Source: CALINF01 sp039990395 (GTDB taxonomy: Bacteria; Pseudomonadota; Gammaproteobacteria; Pseudomonadales; Halieaceae). From it: 64,000 nt of DNA. Both the position numbers and the translations under genes were made by a program. The stretch lies in contig JBDXFZ010000146.1 in assembly GCA_039990395.1 (NCBI GenBank), positions 1,302,001-1,366,000 on the forward strand. The letters are read 5' to 3'. Shown piece after piece: positions 40,912-49,137 of this stretch (positions within the stretch are counted from its first letter, which is position 1; each line of letters opens with the position of its first letter). Below the pieces are notes generated by a model, which saw only the letters and a list, made by a program, of their open reading frames with translations, made no database searches and was not told the origin of the DNA.

Positions 40912-41817
40912 CTACTTTTTCTTGGACTTTGCTTTTGGCTTTGCTTTGGCTTTGGGCTTTGCTTTGGCCTTGGGCTTTGCTTTGGCCTTGGGCTTTGCTT
41001 TGGCCTTGGGCTTTGCTTTGGCCTTGGGCTTTGCTTTGGCCTTAGGCTTTGCTTTGGCCTTAGGCTTTGCTTTGGCTTTAGGCTTTGCTTTGGCTTTAGG
41101 CTTTGCTTTGGCCTTGGGCTTTGCTTTGGCCTTTGCCTTGCTGGGCTTTGCCTTTTTCTTGGTGGACTTCTTGGTAGCCGCTTTAAGTTTCGCCTCTGCC
41201 TTCTTCTGCAGCGCCTTTAACTTAGCCGACGCTTTCTTCTCAGCAGCCTTAACCTGAGCCATCAGTTTCTTCTCGGCAGCCGCCAGCTTTTTGGCATCGG
41301 CCTTAGCGCGAGCTTTAGCCCACTTATCCGCATGTGCGGCAAGCGCTTTGGCCTTATCGAGTTCGGCTTTTGCAGCCAACTCAGCCTTTCTGGCCATCAC
41401 TTTCTCTTTCGCTGCCAATTCAGCCGCTTTTACTTTCGCTGCTGTAATTACTTCGGTTGCCCGATGCTTGGCTGTATTGACGCGCTCGCGAAGCGCTTTT
41501 ACACGCGCATTTGCTTTAGCCGACGCATTAGCGGCCGCTTTCGCCGCGCGCTTATCAGCAGCTTTTTTGCTTTTCGCTGCTTTTTTACGTGCTGCTTCTA
41601 CCTTTTTGCGCGCTGCTGCCAGTGATTTCTTTTCAGCATCAACAGCTTTTTGCAACTTCGCCAGTACTTCGTTCGCACGCTTTACAGCAGGCGAGACTGC
41701 CGCAGCTTTTTTCGCTGGTGCTTTACGTTTTGCCGCTACTTTTTTCTTCGCTGGCGCTTTGCGTTTAGCAGGCGCCTTACGTGTTTTACTTGCTACCTTC
41801 TTCTTCGCGGTTGCCAT
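40912..41817 (-). CDS. AlgP/histone H1-like lysine-alanine-proline-rich protein
   Basis: This 301-residue, extremely basic protein is almost entirely Lys, Ala and Pro with low sequence complexity. The first about 40 residues and the last about 90 are rich in Ala-Pro-Lys repeats, including 11 copies of a P-K-A-K-A-K-type hexapeptide; the middle (about 50-230) is a charged alanine-rich region likely to be helical or coiled-coil. This is the plan of AlgP, a histone H1-like activator of alginate genes in Pseudomonas, and of bacterial Hc1-like proteins, so DNA or RNA binding is likely. The ATG at 41817 has GGAG 9 nt upstream and is favoured over one 15 nt further upstream. Function here is not shown. 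Confidence 0.82.
   Translation of the reverse strand: MATAKKKVASKTRKAPAKRKAPAKKKVAAKRKAPAKKAAAVSPAVKRANEVLAKLQKAVDAEKKSLAAARKKVEAARKKAAKSKKAADKRAAKAAANASAKANARVKALRERVNTAKHRATEVITAAKVKAAELAAKEKVMARKAELAAKAELDKAKALAAHADKWAKARAKADAKKLAAAEKKLMAQVKAAEKKASAKLKALQKKAEAKLKAATKKSTKKKAKPSKAKAKAKPKAKAKPKAKAKPKAKAKPKAKAKPKAKAKPKAKAKPKAKAKPKAKAKPKAKAKPKAKAKPKAKSKKK
40937..41134. repeat. 11-copy 18-bp tandem repeat in the histone-like gene
   Basis: Eleven contiguous 18-bp units, consensus GGCTTTGCTTTGGCCTTG on the plus strand, fill 198 bp without interruption, encoding a Pro-Lys-Ala-Lys-Ala-Lys repeat. Variation is confined to the last five bases (GCCTTG, GCCTTA or GCTTTA) and is synonymous. The in-frame unit length means copy-number changes would not break the gene. 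Confidence 0.95.
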
Positions 41818-41846
41818 TGAGCTGATCTCCACAGTAATTATTCAAA

Positions 41847-41867
41847 TGGTACGCTTCAAAAGTACCA
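41847..41867 (-). promoter_or_regulatory. Inverted repeat in the leader of the histone-like gene
   Basis: TGGTAC (41847-41852) and GTACCA (41862-41867), separated by 9 bp, lie about 30 nt upstream of the histone-like start codon. They could be an operator or an RNA hairpin in the leader. The repeat is perfect but short, so chance occurrence in AT-rich sequence is possible. Confidence 0.3.
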
Positions 41868-42145
41868 ACAAAACACACGCTGTACAACAATTGAGCAACT
41901 CCGATGTTGCTTCAAAAAACGCCGTTTTGTAGTGCGTTTTTGACGCTATGGGGCGGCTAGGGAAATCTAGCGCAGATGCATGACAGACTCTTCAGCCAGA
42001 ATAGGCTGTATATATAGATTTAAACGAGGTCGTGTAGAGTTGAACACGGCAAGGAATGACGAAAAGCACAGCCAAATGCGACTAAAGTCGGAAAATCTTT
42101 CTGTGAAAATATTTTTGGGAATATTGTAATTTTTTAGAAAAATCA

Positions 42146-42178
42146 GGGAAAAAACAAAAATTGGGAGCAACGCTCCCC
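42146..42178 (-). terminator. Intrinsic terminator downstream of adk
   Basis: On the minus strand the stem GGGAGC/GCTCCC (arms 42163-42168 and 42172-42177, loop of three) is followed by TTTTTGTTTTTT (about 42160-42148), a very long T-rich tract. It lies 24 nt beyond the adk stop and should end the adk transcript. Confidence 0.88.
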
Positions 42179-42201
42179 ATTCGCATACATAGTGACCGAG
42201 A

Positions 42202-42849
42202 CTATTCTGACAGAGAGGTGAGAACCTGCTGCTTGATTTCATCCACTGTACCGACACCGGGTACGCGATGATATTTCGGCGCGTCATCACCTGGCATGTC
42301 CTGATAAAAATTTATCAAAGGACTAGTCTGGGATTGGTAAACATCGAGTCGCCGCCTAACGGTATCTTCTTGATCATCATCACGCTGAACGAGAGGCTCT
42401 CCCGTTTCGTCATCGACACCCTCTACTTTGGGTGGGTTATACACCAGATGATAGACACGACCTGAACCCGGGTGGACGCGACGACCACTCAGCCGAGCTA
42501 CAATTTCTTCATCGTCTACTGCTATTTCGAGCACGTGATCAATGGCAACTCCCGCCTGCACCATCGATTCGGCCTGTGGAATTGTCCGGGGAAATCCATC
42601 AAACAGGAATCCATCTGCACAGTCAGACTCCGCAATACGCTCTTTGACCAAGCCGATGATTATTTCATCGGATACAAGACCACCTGAATCCATTACCTCT
42701 TTAGCTTGCAACCCAAGCTCAGTACCTGCCTTAACAGCGGCACGCAACATGTCACCTGTAGATATCTGTGGAATGGCGTATTTCTCACTGATGAACTGGG
42801 CCTGTGTACCCTTGCCAGCACCGGGTGCACCTAGAAGTATCAATCGCAT
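42202..42849 (-). CDS. adk: Adenylate kinase
   Basis: This 215-residue cytoplasmic kinase balances AMP, ADP and ATP. The P-loop is G-A-P-G-A-G-K-G-T (7-15), G-F-P-R-T (about 85-89) binds AMP, and the lid segment G-R-R-V-H-P-G-S-G-R-V-Y-H (about 123-135) is the long-form lid without the zinc-binding Cys of Gram-positive enzymes. The length is normal for long-form bacterial adk. It is followed by a strong terminator. It lies 167 bp beyond the mazG stop, on the same strand. Confidence 0.96.
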   Translation of the reverse strand: MRLILLGAPGAGKGTQAQFISEKYAIPQISTGDMLRAAVKAGTELGLQAKEVMDSGGLVSDEIIIGLVKERIAESDCADGFLFDGFPRTIPQAESMVQAGVAIDHVLEIAVDDEEIVARLSGRRVHPGSGRVYHLVYNPPKVEGVDDETGEPLVQRDDDQEDTVRRRLDVYQSQTSPLINFYQDMPGDDAPKYHRVPGVGTVDEIKQQVLTSLSE

Positions 42850-43016
42850 TAAGGGGTGTCCTCATGTTCTAAGCCAGCCAAACTGCTGGCAGTCGTATGA
42901 ATGTACGGGCCTTATAGTGACCCCTGCGCCTCTTATATAGAGGAAGTCTTCCGGCTAGCGTGCCCGCGGAAGGATGTAAACCTTACACAGCCGATGCACG
43001 CTACACAAGTGCAGAA

Positions 43017-43829
43017 CTAGTCTGTCTCGCTCGACTTGGCTAAGTGCCATAACTCTTCCATTTCGCCTTGCGATAGATCAGCAAAATGCTCCTTGCGCGT
43101 GGCGGCCGTGCGCTCCATATGCATAAATCGCCTTTCAAACTTCCCAGAAGCCTGCCGGAGTACCGACTCTGCATCTCTATCTAACTGTCTCGCCATATTC
43201 ACAGAGGTAAACAGCACATCTCCCAGCTCATCTACAACGGCAGTCTCATCACCTGCAGAAAATGCAGCACGCAGCTCAGCAACTTCCTCCTCGAGTTTAT
43301 CGAGAACTTCCAGAGGATCACTCCAATCAAATCCAACGCGCGCCGCGCGCTTCTGCAATTTTTGGGCTCTTGGCAGCGCTGGTAATGCTACTGGAACATC
43401 AGCGAGCACTCCCGCCAGTGACTTTTCTTTTCGTTCAGCCTCCTTGATCGACTCCCAGGTCTGCTTCACATCGTCAACAGATACCTTTTCATCTACCAAG
43501 CCTTCTATCTCGGCATTCGCAAACACATGGGGATGACGTCGAATCAGCTTCGACACAAGCGTATCGATGACGCTATCCAGCGTAAATAGACCTTCTTCGC
43601 TACCCAATTGAGAGTAGAAAATGACCTGAAACAGTACATCGCCGAGTTCCTCTGCAACATGAGGGTAATCCTCCTGCTCAATTGCGTGGGCCAGCTCGTA
43701 GCATTCTTCCAGCGTCGATGGAACGATACTTTTAAAATCCTGCTTGATATCCCAGGGGCAACCCGTTGCAGGATCACGAAGACGCTCCATAACACGCTGC
43801 AGATCGTTGAGATTGTACGGGTTGTTCAT
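43017..43829 (-). CDS. mazG: Nucleoside triphosphate pyrophosphohydrolase MazG
   Basis: This 270-residue enzyme has tandem all-alpha NTP-PPase domains and hydrolyses NTPs, including non-canonical ones, to NMP and PPi. The N-terminal domain has the C-P-W-D sequence (18-21), then E-E-x-x-E (E-E-C-Y-E-L) and E-E-L-G-D-V-L-F-Q-V (about 61-70) metal-binding motifs; the second domain repeats E-E-E-V-A-E-L and D-E-L-G-D-V-L-F near 180-206. It follows relA by 25 nt, the usual relA-mazG order, where MazG is proposed to limit (p)ppGpp effects in E. coli. Confidence 0.95.
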   Translation of the reverse strand: MNNPYNLNDLQRVMERLRDPATGCPWDIKQDFKSIVPSTLEECYELAHAIEQEDYPHVAEELGDVLFQVIFYSQLGSEEGLFTLDSVIDTLVSKLIRRHPHVFANAEIEGLVDEKVSVDDVKQTWESIKEAERKEKSLAGVLADVPVALPALPRAQKLQKRAARVGFDWSDPLEVLDKLEEEVAELRAAFSAGDETAVVDELGDVLFTSVNMARQLDRDAESVLRQASGKFERRFMHMERTAATRKEHFADLSQGEMEELWHLAKSSETD

Positions 43830-43854
43830 TACACCACTCTCCTGAACACCAAAT

Positions 43855-46086
43855 TTACTCAGATAATCGGACGGCGCTACTGATGTTTTTCAATCGATTT
43901 AGCCGCTCAAGCAAGCGTGACAATGACCCCAGGTTTTGCACTTCAACCGTCAGCCGCATTGTGGCTGTATGGCTCTTACGATTACTTTGAGTCTGAATGC
44001 CGAGCACATTAATGCGCGCATTGGCCAGTAGCTCTGTAACATCTCGAAGTAGTCCCTGGCGATCGTAGGCTTCGATTGCTATCTCTACCTGGTAGCTATC
44101 CTCTGGCGAAGCTCCCCAGGACACTTCGATAACGCGCTCTGGCGAAGTATCCAGTAGATGGATCAAACGGGCGCAATCAGCACGATGAATGCTTACCCCT
44201 CGACCCTGTGTAATAAAGCCAGCTATCGCATCGCCCGGAACGGGTTTGCAGCAGCCCGCCATATGTGTGAGCAGGTTTCCAACCCCTTGTACCTTTACCT
44301 GATCTCTAAAGGCGTTGGCTGATGGACCTTCCATTTTCAGTTTGGGTTCGCTGGGCGCACCAAACAAACTCTGCGCAGCATTGATCACCTGCGACGCTGT
44401 TATGTCACCCGCCCCTACTGCAGCATACATATCTTCAACTTTGGGCAGCTGCACCTTTGCTGCCACACGCTTGTAATCAACGCTTGTTAAGGCCAGTCGC
44501 TTAAAATCACGCTCGAGCAGCTGACGACCCGCATCAATGTTCTCATCACGGGCCCTGGCTTTAAACCAATGCTGCACCTTGGCTCGCGCTCGCGAGGTTC
44601 TCAAATATCCCAGGCCAGGCTGTAACCAATCGCGCCTCGGTTCACCCTCTTTACTGGTCAAAATTTGCACTCGCTCGCCAGTGGCCAAGGTATAGGTCAG
44701 CGGTACAATGGAACCATTGACCTTAGCACCGCGACAGCGATGACCCACCTCGGTGTGCACGTGATAGGCGAAATCAAGAGGCGTTGCTCCCTGTGCAAGA
44801 TTCACGACATCTCCCTGCGGCGTGAAGATATAGACGCGATCCTGTGCAATATCGAAGCTAAACGGTTCCGCTACACTCTCGTTGTCGCCCGTTTCCTCGT
44901 GCCAGTCCAACACCTGACGTAGCCAGGCTATCTTCTCCTCATAGGTGCTTGCCATCGCGCCGGGCTCTTCATCCGAGCCCTTGTAGCGCCAGTGTGCGCA
45001 GACACCCAGTTCAGCCTCTTCATGCATCTGCTGTGTACGGATCTGAATCTCAAGAACCTTGCCTTCTGGCCCAACAACCGCGGTATGCAAAGACCGATAA
45101 CCGTTCTCCTTCGGGTTTGCGATGTAGTCATCGAACTCATTGGGAATATTTCGCCACAATCCATGAACCATGCCGAGCGTGGCATAACAGTCTCGCAGCT
45201 GGGGCACCAATATGCGGACTGCACGGATATCGTAGACCTGTGAAAATCCAATACCCTTGCGCTGCATTTTCCGCCAGATGCTATAGATATGTTTTGCGCG
45301 CCCCGAAATTTCTACATCAACACCGTCATCCTGCAGCACCTGGTTCAACTCTTCTCTCACGCGAGCAATAAATCGATCCCGCTCCAGGCGCTTGCCGTCG
45401 AGCAGGCGAGCTATTTTCCGATAAGCATCGGGGTATATGTAGCGAAAGGAGAGATCTTCCAACTCCCATTTGAGCTGCCCTATGCCCAATCGATGAGCTA
45501 ACGGCGCGTAAACGTCAAAAACTTCCTGGGCCACCACGCCACGGCGCTCTTCGTCATCCTTTACTGCCCGAATAGCCGACGTTCGCTCCGCCAACTTAAT
45601 CAACGCTACCCGTACGTCATCAACGAGTGCGATAAGCATTTTCCGAATATTGTCTTTCTGACCGTGAGCCTGTCCCAGCACCGGGTTCTCGCTTTGCCCG
45701 TGCAGGCCACTGATGGCCGCCATACGCAGCACGCCGCTGATCAAAGACCCCACTTCTTTACCAAACTGCGCCGTCACAGTTTCGAGCGGCAATCGCTGTT
45801 CACGCACTGCCCGATATAAAATGGCCGCTACCAAGCAGTCGGCACCTACATGAAGGTCAGCGAGTATCTGCACAGTCTCGAGCCCGGCAAGAAAGCAGTT
45901 AGCCTGCGTCGCCCAATCACCGCCGTCTATTCCAGGCAGTGTTTGAGCATTGCGTGCCGCACCCGCCGCTTGCAACAGGCGGTCGGATTCTTGCTCTGAA
46001 AACGCAATTGGAAGCTGGGCCAACCATCGATCAAGATCTACAGCGCCCGACTCGTCAATATACGACTGCTCCCTTACCTGCACCAT
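43855..46086 (-). CDS. relA: GTP pyrophosphokinase RelA
   Basis: This 743-residue ribosome-associated synthetase makes (p)ppGpp from GTP and ATP during amino-acid starvation. The N-terminal pseudo-hydrolase region lacks the H-D metal motif (it reads A-I-L-Y-R-A-V-R-E), which identifies RelA rather than bifunctional SpoT. The synthetase domain (about 220-400) has the Y-x-S-I-W-R-K-M-Q-R-K-G and N-G-Y-R-S-L-H-T segments. A TGS domain (Y-I-F-T-P-Q-G-D-V), a helical region, a conserved-cysteine segment (A-G-C-C-K-P-V-P-G) and a C-terminal ACT domain follow. It lies 15 nt downstream of cysM. Confidence 0.96.
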   Translation of the reverse strand: MVQVREQSYIDESGAVDLDRWLAQLPIAFSEQESDRLLQAAGAARNAQTLPGIDGGDWATQANCFLAGLETVQILADLHVGADCLVAAILYRAVREQRLPLETVTAQFGKEVGSLISGVLRMAAISGLHGQSENPVLGQAHGQKDNIRKMLIALVDDVRVALIKLAERTSAIRAVKDDEERRGVVAQEVFDVYAPLAHRLGIGQLKWELEDLSFRYIYPDAYRKIARLLDGKRLERDRFIARVREELNQVLQDDGVDVEISGRAKHIYSIWRKMQRKGIGFSQVYDIRAVRILVPQLRDCYATLGMVHGLWRNIPNEFDDYIANPKENGYRSLHTAVVGPEGKVLEIQIRTQQMHEEAELGVCAHWRYKGSDEEPGAMASTYEEKIAWLRQVLDWHEETGDNESVAEPFSFDIAQDRVYIFTPQGDVVNLAQGATPLDFAYHVHTEVGHRCRGAKVNGSIVPLTYTLATGERVQILTSKEGEPRRDWLQPGLGYLRTSRARAKVQHWFKARARDENIDAGRQLLERDFKRLALTSVDYKRVAAKVQLPKVEDMYAAVGAGDITASQVINAAQSLFGAPSEPKLKMEGPSANAFRDQVKVQGVGNLLTHMAGCCKPVPGDAIAGFITQGRGVSIHRADCARLIHLLDTSPERVIEVSWGASPEDSYQVEIAIEAYDRQGLLRDVTELLANARINVLGIQTQSNRKSHTATMRLTVEVQNLGSLSRLLERLNRLKNISSAVRLSE

Positions 46087-46101
46087 TTAGAGCGACCCGC
46101 G

Positions 46102-46995
46102 CTAGCGGGTAAATACACCGGTAGACAGGTAGCGATCACCGCGATCACAAACAATGGCCACAATTGTCGCGTTCTCCACTTCCTCTGAGATTTTCAGTGC
46201 CGCTGCAATCGAGCCGCCAGAAGATACGCCACAAAAAATGCCCTCCTCCTGCGCCATTCTCCGCATCATCTCTTCTGATTCCTGCTGTGATATCTCCATG
46301 ACGGTATCAACCCGTGGAGCTTCGAATATGGTGGGAAGATACGCTTCGGGCCATCGTCGTATCCCAGGTATGCTGGAGCCTTCCACCGGCTGTAGTCCAA
46401 CGATCTGAACATCAGCATTTTTCTCTTTCAAAAAGTGAGAACAACCCATAATCGTTCCGGTGGTACCCATCGAGCTAACAAAGTGCGTTACCTCTCCGTC
46501 TGTTTGACGCCATATCTCAGGGCCAGTTCCGGCATAATGGGCTCGGGGATTATCGGGATTCGCAAATTGGTCGAGGACGACCGCACTCCCCTCTGCCTGC
46601 ATCTGCATAGCTAAATCCCGAGCGCCTTCCATCCCCTCTTCTTGTGTTACCTCGATAAGCTCTGCGCCATAAGCTGACATCGCCAACTTGCGCTCTGCAC
46701 TCATGTGATTCGGCATGATCAACTTAATTTTATAGCCGCGTATTGCCGCTGCCATGGCTAATGCGATTCCGGTGTTACCACTAGTAGCTTCGACAATGGT
46801 ATCGCCGGGCGAGATGTCTCCGCGTGCTTCAGCCTGAGCGATCATACTCAAGGCGGGGCGATCCTTAACTGAGCCGGCAGGATTATTACCCTCCAGCTTG
46901 GCAAGAATAGTGTTGGATGTGTCACCGGGTAGGCGTTGTAACCGCACCAGCGGGGTATCGCCTATGCAGGCTTCGATCGTAGGGTACTTAGGCAT
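46102..46995 (-). CDS. cysM: Cysteine synthase B (O-acetylserine sulfhydrylase)
   Basis: This 297-residue PLP enzyme makes cysteine from O-acetylserine (or O-phosphoserine) and sulfide or thiosulfate. The PLP lysine is in G-S-V-K-D-R (about 41-46), the phosphate cup in S-G-N-T-G-I (about 70-75), and G-x-S-S-G-G-S (about 255-261) is near the C-terminus, as in CysM. The N-terminus starts with I-G-D-T-P-L-V-R-L. Length and gene order (cysM-relA, as in Pseudomonas) favour CysM over CysK. It lies 15 nt upstream of relA and 74 nt downstream of acpS. Confidence 0.94.
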   Translation of the reverse strand: MPKYPTIEACIGDTPLVRLQRLPGDTSNTILAKLEGNNPAGSVKDRPALSMIAQAEARGDISPGDTIVEATSGNTGIALAMAAAIRGYKIKLIMPNHMSAERKLAMSAYGAELIEVTQEEGMEGARDLAMQMQAEGSAVVLDQFANPDNPRAHYAGTGPEIWRQTDGEVTHFVSSMGTTGTIMGCSHFLKEKNADVQIVGLQPVEGSSIPGIRRWPEAYLPTIFEAPRVDTVMEISQQESEEMMRRMAQEEGIFCGVSSGGSIAAALKISEEVENATIVAIVCDRGDRYLSTGVFTR

Positions 46996-47069
46996 AATGT
47001 CGTATCACCGGCTAAGGAGGCGAAGTATATCGAGTTTCAGATACAAACACAGGTTCCCGCTGCAGTCTT

Positions 47070-47444
47070 TCACGCTGTTAAAGCGGCAAAGGCAACAACA
47101 TAGTGCTGCTCATCCGACAGGCTCAGCAGCATATTTTGGCCTCCCCGTGAGCGCGCAACAGAATCGGCACCGCCTGTCAGAGTTACCACTGGCGCGCCGG
47201 CCTCGTCATGGCTTATATGAATATCTTGCCAGCTTACGCCTCGACCAATACCTGTTCCGAGAGCCTTGGCGATCGCTTCTTTACTTGCAAAACGCTTGGC
47301 CAGAAGACGCGCGCCATTACTGCTGGCATGATACTCAAGTTGTTCCGCATCTGTCAGAATGCGCTTAACAAACCTCTCGCCCAATCGCGCCAATGTTTGT
47401 TCTATACGTGCTATTTCAAGTATGTCTGTACCAACACTTATCAC
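47070..47444 (-). CDS. acpS: Holo-[acyl-carrier-protein] synthase
   Basis: This 124-residue trimeric enzyme transfers phosphopantetheine from CoA to acyl carrier protein. The N-terminal G-T-D-I-L-E-I (6-12), F-A-S-K-E-A-I-A-K-A-L-G-T-G (about 51-64) and H-I-S-x-D-E (about 76-81) motifs are all present. The ATG overlaps the end of recO by 4 nt. In most gammaproteobacteria with this gene block pdxJ lies between recO and acpS; here it is missing. Confidence 0.95.
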   Translation of the reverse strand: MISVGTDILEIARIEQTLARLGERFVKRILTDAEQLEYHASSNGARLLAKRFASKEAIAKALGTGIGRGVSWQDIHISHDEAGAPVVTLTGGADSVARSRGGQNMLLSLSDEQHYVVAFAALTA

Positions 47445-48178
47445 TGTGCTTCTCCCGCACTCTCATCACGGCGCTGTCGTGCAAATAGCTCTCGACTCCG
47501 CAGTGGCTGCCCGCCCAGCTGAATGGCTAACGCCTCCCTAGACAGCCGCTTGGCCGCCAGGCCCGCGGAGTCGGCATAGTCACCTCGCGCAATACGCAAT
47601 AGATCGGATCCGCTAAAGCGCGAACGGTCTGGGTGTGCGGGTTCGTGACTTAACACCAGACCCAACTCATCTTGCAACCGATACCAGCGACCGGGGTCGA
47701 CGGGATCACCCGAGCCCGCGTCGAGTCCGGGGTTAATCTGATAGCCCAGTGCGTCCAGAAGCGAAAATTCAAACGCTCTGAGCGACACATCCACAGCAGA
47801 ATGTGATGAAAGTGCCTCCAGAGTTTGGGCGTAGTGAGCAAACAGTGGTGTATGGGGGTCGTGTCGTTGCAGTAGCTTAATGAGCAACTCGTTGACATAA
47901 AGCGCTGAGAAAAGGCGCTCTCCCTGTAGCGACATCGCAGTACCAACACGCTCTACCGCCGTGAGCGTCTTCATATCCGCACGTCCCGTGAACGACACCA
48001 GCAGTGGCGTAAAAGGCTGTAACACAGAGCCCAGACTGCCTCCACGGGCCTTGCGCCTGACACCTTTAGCGACCAAGCTGATACGTCCGTGCTCGGGAGT
48101 AAGAAACTCGAGAATTTGCGATGTATCGCGAAATGGCCGACGGTGAAGCAAAAAAGCAGGTTGCAGTGACACTCTCAT
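47441..48178 (-). CDS. recO: DNA repair protein RecO
   Basis: This 245-residue protein of the RecFOR pathway loads RecA on gapped DNA. The N-terminal OB fold is seen in F-L-L-H-R-R-P-F-R-D-T-S-Q-I-L-E-F-L-T (9-27), followed by G-R-I-S-L-V-A-K-G-V-R-R (about 31-42), the usual RecO start. The C-terminal domain is helical and lacks the zinc-finger cysteines found in some Gram-positive RecO. It lies 26 nt after era and overlaps acpS by 4 nt. Confidence 0.95.
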   Translation of the reverse strand: MRVSLQPAFLLHRRPFRDTSQILEFLTPEHGRISLVAKGVRRKARGGSLGSVLQPFTPLLVSFTGRADMKTLTAVERVGTAMSLQGERLFSALYVNELLIKLLQRHDPHTPLFAHYAQTLEALSSHSAVDVSLRAFEFSLLDALGYQINPGLDAGSGDPVDPGRWYRLQDELGLVLSHEPAHPDRSRFSGSDLLRIARGDYADSAGLAAKRLSREALAIQLGGQPLRSRELFARQRRDESAGEAQ

Positions 48179-48204
48179 GATCTAGGTGTACCCGACGTTA
48201 TAGA

Positions 48205-49137
48205 CTACCGGTCTTCATAACCCAAACTACGCAGCGCGCGCTCGTCATCTGACCAACCCGACTTCACCTTAACCCAGAGTCTTAGCATCACCTTATTGTC
48301 GAACAAGGTCTCCATATCTTTCCTTGCCTCAGTGCCAATGGCACGGAGTCGGCTACCGCCGTCACCAATAATGATACGCTTTTGCCCCTTTCGCTCCACC
48401 AGGATCAACGCAGAAATGTGGAGGGTTGAACCGTCATGAGAAAACTCTTCTATCTCTACGGCAACCGCATAGGGCAACTCATCTCCCAGTTGGCGCATTA
48501 TTTTTTCACGCACGATCTCCGCCGCCAGAAAGCGCTGGCTTCGATCTGTAATCTGATCTTCCGGAAACATGTGAACGGCCTCGGGCAGCCGCTGAATGAT
48601 CTCGGCTTCCAATGCATCCACGTTATGCCTTTGCAACGCTGAGAGCGGCACGATAGCCTCGAAACTCATCTTTTCAGCCAGGTTTTCAAGTTGCGGCAAC
48701 AGCGCTTTCTTGTCTTCCAGCAAATCGACTTTATTGACCACAAGCAACGTCGGCAGACCGCTGCGGCGCACTTGCTCAAGCACCATCTTGTCTTCATCGG
48801 TAAACGCGGTGCGATCCACCAGAAACAGAATGAGATCAACATCTTTGATGGCAGAGCTTGCGGCACGATTCATATATCGATTGATTGCTTTGTCCGCGCC
48901 AATATGAAGCCCGGGCGTGTCGACATAGATAGCTTGGGTATTCCCCTCGGTCTTGATGCCCAGAACTTGATGGCGTGTTGTCTGCGGTTTGCGCGAAGTA
49001 ATACTGATTTTTTGGCCCAACAGGTAGTTCAGTAAGGTTGATTTACCCACATTGGGTCGCCCCACAATTGCAACATATCCGCAGCGTGCTACTCCATCTG
49101 TTGTTGAGTCTTGAAGATCCTGCGGTTGATCAGCCAT
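48205..49137 (-). CDS. era: GTPase Era
   Basis: This 310-residue GTPase matures 16S rRNA and assembles the small ribosomal subunit. The G-domain motifs are G-R-P-N-V-G-K-S-T (G1), D-T-P-G (G3) and N-K-V-D (G4); the C-terminal KH domain has the typical G-x-x-G segment I-I-G-D-G-G-S-R-L. The ATG at 49137 overlaps the rnc stop by 8 nt; a longer start (49170) would extend into rnc, and the family starts with the short form. A 15-residue extension before C-G-Y-V-A-I-V-G-R-P is longer than in E. coli but common. Confidence 0.96.
   Translation of the reverse strand: MADQPQDLQDSTTDGVARCGYVAIVGRPNVGKSTLLNYLLGQKISITSRKPQTTRHQVLGIKTEGNTQAIYVDTPGLHIGADKAINRYMNRAASSAIKDVDLILFLVDRTAFTDEDKMVLEQVRRSGLPTLLVVNKVDLLEDKKALLPQLENLAEKMSFEAIVPLSALQRHNVDALEAEIIQRLPEAVHMFPEDQITDRSQRFLAAEIVREKIMRQLGDELPYAVAVEIEEFSHDGSTLHISALILVERKGQKRIIIGDGGSRLRAIGTEARKDMETLFDNKVMLRLWVKVKSGWSDDERALRSLGYEDR

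Larger units (their letters stand above)
41818..42201. other. AT-rich intergenic region with leader hairpins upstream of histone-like gene
   Basis: This 384-bp region lies between adk and the histone-like gene, both minus strand. It is markedly more AT-rich than its neighbours. Near the histone-like gene it holds an inverted repeat TGGTAC-N9-GTACCA (41847-41867) and a longer weak hairpin with arms AAAAACGC (41915-41922) and GCGTTTTT (41934-41941); at the other end is the adk terminator. Nothing in the middle is recognised, and no coding frame is supported. Confidence 0.5.

Noticed and set aside
40937..41134. CRISPR-like array
   Set aside because: The 18-bp units are contiguous, with no spacers, and encode protein in frame; no cas genes are nearby.
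40922..41932. Long alanine/leucine/phenylalanine-rich plus-strand frames opposite the histone-like gene
   Set aside because: They are the complement of Lys/Ala codons; they have low complexity, no ribosome site and no family resemblance, while the minus-strand gene has a start, ribosome site and terminator.
41967..42290. 107-codon minus-strand frame across the adk terminator
   Set aside because: It overlaps the adk 3' end and the terminator hairpin, and has no recognisable domain.
43855..46086. Bifunctional SpoT-type (p)ppGpp hydrolase
   Set aside because: The HD metal-binding motif is absent from the N-terminal region and the gene order is that of relA-mazG.
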